Positions 56,016 through 64,000 of a stretch of 64,000 nucleotides of DNA are shown piece by piece (the first letter of the stretch is position 1; every line of letters begins with the position of its first letter). Where the stretch lies: contig NC_066275.1 in the NCBI RefSeq assembly GCF_905404315.1, positions 3,162,001 to 3,226,000 on the forward strand, given 5' to 3'. The position numbers and the translations under genes are program-made. The notes under the pieces are model-generated. The model had not been told where the DNA came from and searched no databases. It saw only the letters and a list, made by a program, of their open reading frames with translations. This DNA is from Leptidea sinapis. Taxonomy: Eukaryota; Arthropoda; Insecta; Lepidoptera; Pieridae.

Positions 56016-57384
56016 TAAATTATCTGATCACCTTATTTATTTTTCGATCCTTCAGAGTAATGCCAAGCACAATATGCCCTTTCCATACCTAGGTAGGTAG
56101 CATAGTTTTACTTTATTCTAAAGCAATATAATTAAAAAAATAAAATATTTCACGGCTGAGATTCAATCTCTTCACATCCCAACAAAAGTGCTCAACGCCG
56201 CTTAAGAAGCTTTCACTTCAAAATATTAAAGTAATTTAAATAATGATAGAACTCTTATACATAGTTATACATCAAAAGTAATTTCACTTCAGAGTCTACT
56301 ATGCAATTAGGCTTCGGAAAGAGTCGCTAGAAAACTCTTTTATAGCAAAATAATTCTCAAAACTTCGCGAATTCAACAGAATTAGTGCACATCACGCCAG
56401 TTGTACAAAATGACAGCTCAGTAACAAGGCACTTCGCAAACGCAGTGCGAAATTGCATCGCCGCCCCTTGGGTAATGTCACATTAAACTTTTTAAGTCCC
56501 ATTTCACATTTGGCCTGCATTGTGTCACCATACGTCATAATTCGATAAGGTCCCACTGTATTTTGAACTGATCAATTTCGCATGCCATTCACTGTTCTCT
56601 AGGGATTTAGTATAATTAAAAAAAATTCGCTGCCTGATACAATGTCGCAGAGTAATACTGGCATCAGATCAACACACACGAATTTTTGTGGTTAACCATA
56701 ACTTAACTTTTTTTTAAATACATAGAACATAGAGTAATTATTATTTTAAAACACCTCATGAATACCACAACAGGCTTTAGACAAGCTTCAGTGTACAGTC
56801 TTATCTCAAAGATGGCGAAAATGGCGAAATGGTTAAAAAACGACGATTAAATGTTTAGACTTAGCTAATTCGCTGACCATCTTTACTGAATTTCTTGACC
56901 ATTATCCAAGACATTAAAAATCAGCCAAGTGCGAGTCCGACTCGAACTCGATAAACGTAGAAACGAATACCATCGTAGAAGATGTAACACTCTTATGCTG
57001 TTGTAAATAAAAACGTTTTTTTTATTTGTATGGCGGCCATTTTGGATCTCGCATTTTGTTTAATATTTGTTGGTATAGAGCTCATAAAATGCTCATTTAA
57101 TTCGAAAATAATTGAAAAACTATCACAGCTATATAAATAATAATGTTACGAAAACACACACTATTATATTATTAGAAGGCTAGTCTGTTTTAACTCTGTC
57201 TTACTGTCAAGGTGTCTGAGAACACTTGTTAATTATTAGTCAATCACTAATCATACTATAATAGTCTGAATAATTATAAATAAGTATAGTGTCAAAGTTA
57301 TTAAATATATTTTCATTATAATAAGTTCACGAAAAACTTAACTAAAATAATACAATATAGAGACAACACATCCCTCTCTACAAC
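56016..57384. other. Unassigned DNA
   Basis: 56380-56600 is unique-looking and GC-richer, with no frame of note. The rest is AT-rich. Confidence 0.35.
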
Positions 57385-57600
57385 GTCAGGCGAGTTATCA
57401 ACTTCTGAAGACGCCTCGTGTAAAGGCGAAACGGTTTCAACAGGATTGATTGCAAGCTAGCAACTGACCTGGTCATTCAGTCGAAAGTTCAGCGGGAGCC
57501 ATTCAGTGAATGCATACTAACAAAACTTAGTGGAATTAACACTTCATTCATAGCATTTAAAATAATATGAATCTCCGCAACATAACACCTAAATCAATCA
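57385..57600 (+). mobile_element. PLE-related tail with ribozyme-like motif
   Basis: ACTTCTGAAGACGCCTCGTG at 57401 with AAAGGCGAAACG, followed by GGAATTAACACTTCATTC and CCGCAACATAACACCTAAA, the family end. Here the closing base before GCCT is C. Confidence 0.65.
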
Positions 57601-58492
57601 ATTTTCAATATTTATCGTATTTAAGTCTAGAATGTTCGATCGTATTTGAGCTTGAATTAAAAGATTCAAAGACACAAAGATATCGAGCAGCACAATGTAA
57701 TTCGTTCATTAAAGTCCGATTCCAAGCGCTTCGTTCACCGATCTTAATTGCATATCTTCACGCATTATCCTGAACGGAGCAGTCGGAGATATACGAGTGC
57801 CACGTGCAAATATCTTTCGACACATTAATCGCTCGGACATACATTTATTTAGCAATATCGCCCTAAATGACTCGCTGGTCAAGTTTTTTTCTTTTTACCG
57901 AAGCCAAATCAAATATTATATTTAGTTCATAAGAAAAACATTGATGATGTTCAAATTTAAATTCGAATATGCAATTTTTTTGGAAGATTGTAAAATCTCA
58001 CATACTACGCCATGTATGACTTTTTGAATTTATAATAATTTTAAACTATTTATTATATTATACATAGAATACATTTACATTTCTTTCAGAGCCATTGTGG
58101 ATTGGTACATTATTATTAAGTAAACAAAACACAGACTTTATTTATTATTTATAAATCATAATAAAAAAAATTACATAATATAAATTCCCTTACTAATTTT
58201 AGTAAGGGAATTTTGATTTGCTGATTTCAGTACAAATAAAATGTCGTCTGAATGGACGTACATCTTTTTTAAATATATAACATTTTTAGTTTTTTATTGT
58301 TTCTCAAAAACAAAAAAAAATACAAATTTAATGCAAACATCTATTTTATGTCCACCACATATTGTTTTTTATTTAAATTTGGTACACTTATCTCAGACAT
58401 TCTGTCCTTTTTTAATGGGCACCTCTTCAGTGATATGTGACAGAATGTTTTCAATATTCTCTCTCAAATTTCGGATTTCCAATCTAGACTGA
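57601..58492. other. Unassigned DNA; hairpin at 58182-58213
   Basis: 57600-57880 is unique-looking and includes a CACGTG E-box at about 57800. The hairpin is listed separately. Confidence 0.35.
58182..58213. repeat. Perfect 14-bp hairpin
   Basis: AAATTCCCTTACTA, loop ATTT, TAGTAAGGGAATTT. It resembles the ends of a MITE but no second copy was seen in the window. Confidence 0.65.
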
Positions 58493-58564
58493 TTATCAGT
58501 CCATCTTGTGGCCTACCAACACTGTGTATCGCAGAACATGGTCTCCATTTGAGGACTTTGCTGG
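58493..58564 (-). mobile_element. RTE-type non-LTR retrotransposon, small fragment
   Basis: CCATCTTGTGGCCTACCAAC and TCTCCATTTGAGGACTTTGC match the internal part of the RTE fragments at 2.2 and 54.3 kb. Confidence 0.7.
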
Positions 58565-58646
58565 AATAGAATTTATATTTCAATAAATCGCTGACTTATA
58601 GACTCCCTTGCAGACATGCTGTATATTGAACGCATCGATGTCTTTT

Positions 58647-58913
58647 GTTTTTTTTTATGAAAATATGGGACGAGACGTGCAGGACGTTAAGCTGATGGTA
58701 ATTGATACGCCCTGCCAACAACTGCCCGCAGTATTACAATGCAGTGCCGCTCAGGATTATTGAAAAACTCAAAAATTCTGAGCGGCACCACAACTGCGCT
58801 CGGCACCTTGAGACATAAGTTGTCTAGTCGCATTTGCCCAGTTATTTCACTAGCTACGGCGCCCTTCAAACAGTAATGCTTACACATTACTGCTTCACGG
58901 TAGAAATATGCGC
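58647..58913 (-). mobile_element. Short A-tailed SINE-like element, copy 15 (5'-truncated)
   Basis: From the T-run (A-tail) to GGTAGAAATATGCGC. It carries an ~18-bp insertion (AACAACTGCCCGCAGT) at about 58717 relative to other copies. Confidence 0.87.
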
Positions 58914-59469
58914 AAATAAGATAGGTCCAATATCAAGTACCCTCTCACAGAGCATTATGCCGCCTTACCACTTGGTTACATTTTACTACTGTTTCTATAA
59001 AACCTACTCACAATTTTAATGTTATTTTATATTTAAAACATATAACAGATAGGACAAACAACAATATTCCAACAGTCGTGAAAACAGAAACGGTAAAATA
59101 TTTTAATGTATTCTAATCAGATTCTAATATAATATTCGGGAGGATTTGAATATAACATTATTTCTTTTCATCAAAATACGTGAATTTTATTAGCTTTATG
59201 ACTCACTGACACCAATTCAACAATTTTTTTTTTTTTTATATTATTTGACTAAGTAGTTCTGACTGTCTGTATGTACTTTTATGATTTAAGTACAATTTCA
59301 CAGTTCTTGATGAAAATCAGTGCTCTGTGTGTCTGTATATATAGGGTTCAGCTAGGGTGAAAGAACTGGCTCAACCTGACAATGTTCTGAAGTCGACATG
59401 GATGAAGTTGCGGGTATCAGCTCGTTTGGTATAATAGTCCGGAATTGACATATTATGCATTTATTATTA
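58914..59469. other. AT-rich DNA without a recognised feature
   Basis: T-run at 59226-59238. Nothing recognised. Confidence 0.4.
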
Positions 59470-60067
59470 TTATTATGAGGGTGATATTGAAAGAAGAGTG
59501 AACGCAGGACACGTGGTGAATGGAGCTTTGCACTCCTTTATGGACAGGTAGAAGTTGTCTAAAAAGGCTCGTTTGACTGTGCATGAGTTGTTCCAACACT
59601 CATGTACGGAAGTGAATGTTGGGTATGGCAGAATAAACATGAAAGCTGAATAAATGCACTTGAGATGAGAGCGTAAAGATGTACGATAGTAGTTAAACTG
59701 AGTGACAGGATAAGAAATAGTGAGATAAGGAAACGTTGTGGTCTGAAAGAAGATGTTGTGACAAAAATTGAGAAAGGTATGCTGAGATGGTTTGGCCATG
59801 TCAAGAGAATGAATGAAGAACGATTGACGAGAAAAGTGTATCAGGCCAATGTGAATGGAAGTGTTGGAAAGGGTAGACCTAGGCGGACGTTTCGAGACCA
59901 AATCAGGGCCGTCTTGAAAAAAGGCCAGGTCAAGAGTACCCTTAACCGAAGAGCATGTATGTAAGGATCGTAAGCAAGTGGAAAGAAGTGTTCTCTGCCT
60001 ACCCCTACGGGAAAGAGGCGTCATTATATGTAAGTTGATTATATGATATGTATGTATGTATGTATGA
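59470..60067 (+). pseudogene. Non-LTR retrotransposon reverse transcriptase C-terminus, (TATG)n-tailed
   Basis: Read in pieces: DIERRVNAGHVVNGALHSFM, KLSKKARLTVHEL, RCTIVVKLSDRIRNSEIRK, then the intact run 59758-59964 with GMLRWFGHVKRMNEERLTRK and GRPRRTFRDQIRAVLKKGQV, ending in a KSTLNRRACM segment. Codons for WKEVFSAYPYGKEA-like sequence follow after a frame shift. A TATG repeat (60046-60066) ends the element, as in RTE/CR1-type LINEs. A second reading is a different clade. The catalytic core is missing. The 183-codon frame on the opposite strand (59473-60024) is the antisense image of this fragment. Confidence 0.85.
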
Positions 60068-61135
60068 CCGATATCATGGAAAGTCTAAATAGGAAAGTAC
60101 TAGAAGAGACATTCCCCGTCAGACATTTCGCATTAATAAGAATGACGGACGTGAAACAATACATAAATATGGTGCATTTACTTATATCTAACTGCCACAA
60201 CTCTTCCACAATCTGCAACTGTACCAATGTTAAATATTACATTTTATCTTAAAGTCTTTTAAATGCTATTTTAATAAATTATACGACGTCTATTTTTCAC
60301 TATTACTTCTTCGTATTAACGTCATTTTTCACACCATTGCTGCACAAGTAACTCAATATACAGACCGGTCCAAGCATACGCAGCAATGTTAAGCAGCCAT
60401 GAGAAATAATCGTCCCGCAAGAAATTAACATTTAGATTTCAATGAATGATATAAAAAACAACGGCGACTAGACGTAAGATATTTCAGCAAAAAGCCCTCA
60501 GAAAAAGATTATTAAAAACCATTTACAACCAAAGGCATTTACCCTTTTGATTCAATTAAGACCTGAATGAACCATCCTCAGGCGTACAAAGCGGCAGACA
60601 TTTAAATTAGTTCTAAAGCGTGCATTAAACTTTTAAAAACAAACCTCTATACCAATCAAAACCCCATCTATTCCCTAACAAAAACAAACAGGAACTACTG
60701 ATGCACACGTTTTTCATTAAAATGAGTCTTATTTAAATCGCTCAAAGATTCAATTTAATTTGTACGTGCAAGTGCAGGGGATTTGTCGTGTCGGTCTCCT
60801 AGGATACGAGCTCAGCCGGGCCAGACTACGCCAGGTTGCTAAAGTACACCACTTTAAGATAATTTAAACCTTATTCTTTAACCATTTAGGACTTTTATTG
60901 CGTGATCAAACATTAAAGCATTTAATATTAGCAAACTTATTATATTAGATGTACCAAGAATATGAATAAGGGATCAATCTAGAAAAATGTTTGAGATTTA
61001 AACGTTTAGAATTGCTTTCTTTTTGGGTTTTTGTCGGTCAACAACATACGGTATTAAGAAATCTGAGAGCATATCATAATGAAATACGATTATAACGTAA
61101 ACATAAAAGTCTTACCTCACTAATTTTATTTCAAA
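60068..61135. other. Unassigned DNA
   Basis: AT-rich apart from a GC-richer short piece at 60770-60840. Nothing recognised. Confidence 0.4.
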
Positions 61136-61478
61136 CTACCCGACAGACGTTGTTCTGTATATAACAAATAAAATAATGTTTTTTTATGAATTTGTCAATA
61201 GTATATCATAGCATCCTGTTGTTGTAATAAAATTGTTTCACAGCATAACTGTCAAACCGTTGCGTCAATAAATTCGACGGGGTACGCATCAAAGGAAAAA
61301 CAAATTTGTTGTTTTTATTTTATTCCGAGCATTATCCTATATTTTATTCACCTTTTAAACCTTCTCTGGACTTCCACAAATAATTCAAGACCTAAATTTG
61401 CTAAATCGGTCCAGCCGTTCTCGAGTTTTAGCGAGACTAACGAACAGCAATTCATTTTTATATATATACATTGTTACC
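61136..61478 (+). repeat. CTAG-ended interspersed repeat, long subtype
   Basis: Collinear with the copy at 1564-1975: ACCCGACAGACGTTGTTCTG, CCTTCTCTGGACTTCCAC, CGGTCCAGCCGTTCTCGAG, TTTATATATATA. The CTAGCTG start is degraded to AACTACC. Confidence 0.75.
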
Positions 61479-61562
61479 AAAATATTGTAAAATCAAACGA
61501 ATTAAGATAATATGAGTTTGAGGAATACGTTGTTTGAATTTTTATTATAATTAGATTAAGAT

Positions 61563-61873
61563 TTTTTTATGAAAATAAGGGACGAGACGAGCAGGACGTT
61601 CAGCCGAAGTTAATTGATACGCCCTACCCATTACAACGCAGTGCCGCTCAGGATTCTTGAAAAACCCAAAAATTCTGAGCGGTACTACAATTGCGCTCGT
61701 CACCTTGAGACATAAGATGTTAAGTCTCATTTGCCCAGTCATTTAACTAGCTACGGCGCAATTCAGACCGAAACAGGGTAATGTTTACACATTACTGCTT
61801 CACGGCAGAAATAGGCGCCGTTGTGGTACCCATCATTTAGCCGGCTTCCTGTGCAAAGGAGCCTCCCATTGGT
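61563..61873 (-). mobile_element. Short A-tailed SINE-like element, copy 16
   Basis: Full-length, near consensus, with head complement of ACCAATGGGAGGCTCC. A G-to-A type change in the 3' stem arm (CTGAGCGGTACT) leaves the stem as a G-U pair. Minus-strand frames here are the family's shadow frames. Confidence 0.92.
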
Positions 61874-62555
61874 GAAATTGATGATTGACCGATGAATGCA
61901 AATTAAAATTTTAGCAGCCCGCGTTCGAATTTGCTGTTTAATACTATGTAATGTACACGAAAAGCCTTTCACGAACGTGGTGTTCCAACAGATTGGCGCC
62001 TTCTTTATTCTTTTCGTCTCAACAACTGGGTAAATGAATGAAATCACTCGTTAGTAAATGTGTGACTGTCGACATTATATATGATAATTATTGATAGTTT
62101 AATATTCATGGTAATAAAGTTTGATATTTTACATTAAGGTACAGGTACACTGACCACTGTTCCAGAACAACATATAACCTAAATAGTAGCTATGCAATGA
62201 GTTTAAAATTATTCAATCAACTACCTCTAGAAATAAAATAAAAACTTACCACAGAAACGATTTAATGGACACCTGTTTAAATAGTTAATCGACAATTTTA
62301 TTTATAAAGTTAAGGATTTTTTAAATTTCAAGTAAACTTTTTGCATGATAATTTAAATTAGCCAAATAGAAGACACTAGATAAATTTAATATCTATAATG
62401 TATACTGTATTCGACGCTATAAATAAATATAATATCATTTCATTACACCTATGAGACCATTCTCTGAGGAGTTATTCGTTTTTGATAATCGAACTAAACT
62501 AATCAAATAAAACTAAACATAAGTTCGACAGTCAAACGTCATCTAATATATTAAA
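61874..62555. other. AT-rich DNA without a recognised feature
   Basis: Nothing recognised. Confidence 0.4.
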
Positions 62556-62660
62556 TTCTCATGTCGCGCTGTTTGTAGTTAAACTCCTTCGAAACGGCTT
62601 GACCGATTCTCATGAAATTTTGAGTGCATATTGGGTAGGTCTGAGAATCTGACAACCTGG
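62556..62660 (-). repeat. CTAG-ended interspersed repeat, truncated
   Basis: GAAACGGCTTGACCGATTCT, CATGAAATTTTGAGTGCATA and GTAGGTCTGAGAATCTG match the distal end of the copy at 21.0-21.3 kb. It is cut at GACAACC where a LINE fragment begins. Confidence 0.75.
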
Positions 62661-62943
62661 GCTCTGAGATCTGCAACGATGGTTCTTGCAAGGGAGAGAT
62701 TCGTCGTAGGATCGGCATGGCAAAAGGCACCATGTCACAATTAGAGAAAATATGGAAGAGTAGAACCATCAGCATAAAAACCAAGACCAATCTTGTGCGT
62801 TCACTGGTGTTTTCCATTTTCATATATGGCGCTGAAACATGGACTTTAAAGAAAGCCGACCGAAAACGAATCGATGCCTTCGAAATGTGGTGCTGGACAA
62901 GGATGTTGGGCATACCTTGGACGGCACGCCGAACTAATGTGTC
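62661..62943 (+). pseudogene. Non-LTR retrotransposon reverse transcriptase, C-terminal remnant
   Basis: A single frame reads CKGEIRRRIGMAKGTMSQLE, KIWKSRTISIKTKTNLVRSL, VFSIFIYGAETWTLKKADRK and RIDAFEMWCWTRMLGIPWTA, then RRTNVSIL. This block follows the polymerase core in many insect non-LTR retrotransposons. The family is plausibly the same as that of the remnant at 8.8-9.07 kb, which would lie further towards the C-terminus, but no overlap here proves it. The frame then runs on into a hairpin and an ATT tract, which explains its translated run of Y and L. Confidence 0.85.
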
Positions 62944-62973
62944 GATCCTGAAACAGCCAGCTGTTTCAGGATC
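62944..62973. repeat. Perfect 13-bp hairpin at LINE/microsatellite junction
   Basis: GATCCTGAAACAG, loop CCAG, CTGTTTCAGGATC. The left arm belongs to the reverse-transcriptase fragment (…SILK…). The right arm copies it in reverse just before the (ATT)n tract, which suggests a template-switch or snap-back event. Confidence 0.85.
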
Positions 62974-62983
62974 ATTGATTTTT

Positions 62984-62994
62984 TATTATTATTA

Positions 62995-63054
<60 letters not shown>
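62984..63054. repeat. (ATT)n microsatellite
   Basis: About 23 copies of ATT with very few breaks. It probably grew from the LINE or hairpin junction. Confidence 0.95.
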
Positions 63055-63734
63055 GATACATTCGTATAGCAAAGTGGATGATTTATTTACGAATAACTCA
63101 ATATGGCGCCAACCGATTTCGATGATTCTTTTTTTATTGGAAAAGTTCAGAAATAGTTTGGTGAGAGTTTGGTTAGGTTCTGATTACGGAATCCATGACA
63201 TAGTAACGGAACACTGTCTGTAATCAAATTGCAAAGTACTTAGGTTCATTGCTGCATTGAAAAATTTAGTATATTTACACATATTTAGACAAATTGTTAG
63301 TTAGTGTACTTCAAATTCACTAAAAATCATAAAATAAAAATTTTAATGCTTTCAAACAAATATTCCCCACTCTTATGTCCTAGTTGTAAGTACTCAGGTG
63401 GAATTGCACTTAAAGCTAATTTGGGTAGGGCTGTCACTTTTAAGTAGGGTCTTCAGATAACCCTTAGGCGTATACGGGTTTAGGAATAACCACCAATACT
63501 TTAGTTATCTCGCACAAAAATGATTTCAACATTAAACTATATGAACTTTATGTCGACCTTAACACTGACATTCACAAAATATCACGAGAGAAAATTGATT
63601 CAGCCCAAGTCGAAGTCAGAATTATGAAAGGCCAAGCGTAGGTTGAGATCGCGCACCAAAAGTTGTCAGCGCTCGTTGATATTCGGTGTGTTAAATTTAA
63701 TATTAATATAAATATATTTTAACAATTCTGCTTA
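63055..63734. other. AT-rich DNA without a recognised feature
   Basis: Nothing recognised. Confidence 0.4.
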
Positions 63735-64000
63735 TATGAATTACAAAAATAAAACTGTAACCAAAATATGAACGATGCGGGACTGAGGTAACCGTTCGAG
63801 TGACGTATCGTCATAAAATCTTGTATGCTTTGTTCAACTCTCAGGTTGTGGCTTCATCTACAGGATCAACTTTACAGTTGAAAAACTGCTCAAGCAAAAT
63901 ATTTGCGTATTAAGAAATTGACTTGAGATGTCACTCTTGCAAATTCAAACAATTTGGTTTGTTAATCCCAGAAGTGAGGGTTATCACTTAAAATATAACA
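63735..64000 (-). mobile_element. Composite tRNA-like SINE, running off the right edge
   Basis: GGTTGTGGCTTCATCTACAG, CTTTACAGTTGAAAAAC and GACTTGAGATGTCACTCTTG follow the order of the copy at 7.4 kb. At 63966-63990 the junction box reads TTAATCCCAGAAGTGAGGG in the plus direction, the reverse of its direction at 7.56 kb, and the sequence beyond it (AAAATATAACA) starts a second body in the opposite orientation. Confidence 0.7.

Noticed and set aside
59473..60024. 183-codon minus-strand frame, the longest in the window
   Set aside because: It is the antisense of a recognisable reverse-transcriptase remnant on the plus strand and shows no domain of its own.
9225..61742. Recurring 60-95-codon frames with an ILCLKVTSAIVVPLRIFGFF-like core
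   Set aside because: They occur in nearly every copy of the short A-tailed element, in broken form, on whichever strand the copy lies. They are fixed by the repeat sequence and are not a gene family.
62551..62913. 120-codon minus-strand frame
   Set aside because: Antisense of a reverse-transcriptase remnant plus part of a CTAG-ended repeat.
62717..63223. 168-codon plus frame taken as a whole
   Set aside because: Only the first ~75 codons are reverse-transcriptase sequence. The rest is translated hairpin, ATT repeat and unrelated DNA.
1..64000. CRISPR array, bacterial operon or viral genome
   Set aside because: No spaced direct repeats, no long intact frames and no ribosome-binding pattern. 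All signs are of an insect nuclear genome.

Overview
The window looks like intergenic or intronic DNA of a moth or butterfly (Lepidoptera). It is AT-rich and has no recognisable host exon, rRNA or intact tRNA gene. It is densely seeded with decayed transposable elements whose types are familiar from lepidopteran genomes: non-LTR retrotransposon fragments with lepidopteran-style reverse-transcriptase tails, tRNA-derived SINEs, Penelope-like elements (PLEs), a Tc1-type DNA transposon, MITE-like inverted-repeat elements, and many copies of a short A-tailed element. The order-level assignment is recognition from memory, not a search result. Family names are given only where a motif supports them.

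Layout. 0-9 kb: a decayed RTE-type fragment (2.1 kb), a 350-bp MITE-like element (3.4 kb), pieces of a composite tRNA-like SINE (4.8, 5.7 and 7.2-7.6 kb), two DNA hairpins (8.0 and 8.6 kb) and a LINE reverse-transcriptase C-terminus fused to the first copy of the short A-tailed element (8.8-9.4 kb). 9-21 kb: four more copies of that element, all on the plus strand, an RTE fragment (14.0 kb) and LINE 3' ends (17.1 and 18.6 kb). 21-29 kb: a CTAG-ended repeat abuts a Tc1 relic with both terminal repeats (21.3-22.7 kb), which carries a nested fold-back. A stack of CTAG-ended repeats follows (24.4-25.6 kb), then LINE fragments and a ~1-kb PLE with 49-bp inverted ends and GIY-YIG endonuclease remnants (27.0-28.0 kb). 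29-42 kb: short-element copies mostly on the minus strand, RTE and LINE 3' fragments, and a MITE-like element interrupted by a solo PLE fold-back (38.1-38.5 kb). 42-54 kb: a minimal PLE fold-back with perfect 30-bp arms (43.2 kb), a tRNA-derived SINE (46.9-47.2 kb), an inverted-repeat element with ~120-bp arms (50.2-50.6 kb), and GC-richer unique blocks that could be conserved non-coding DNA. 54-64 kb: more LINE and short-element copies, two reverse-transcriptase C-terminal remnants (59.5-60.0 and 62.6-62.9 kb), an (ATT)n tract, and a further inverted composite SINE running off the right edge.

The two main leads are as follows. (1) A ~310-bp A-tailed element (16 copies here) has a sharp shared 5' end, a conserved 12-bp hairpin, and a 3' end resembling that of a co-resident LINE. 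In one copy it is joined to a LINE reverse-transcriptase C-terminus. (2) Two PLE-related families end in fold-back arms and share a hammerhead-ribozyme-like motif whose stem II is closed by a pyrimidine-G pair in place of the canonical arrangement. No gene product in the window is predicted to be functional.
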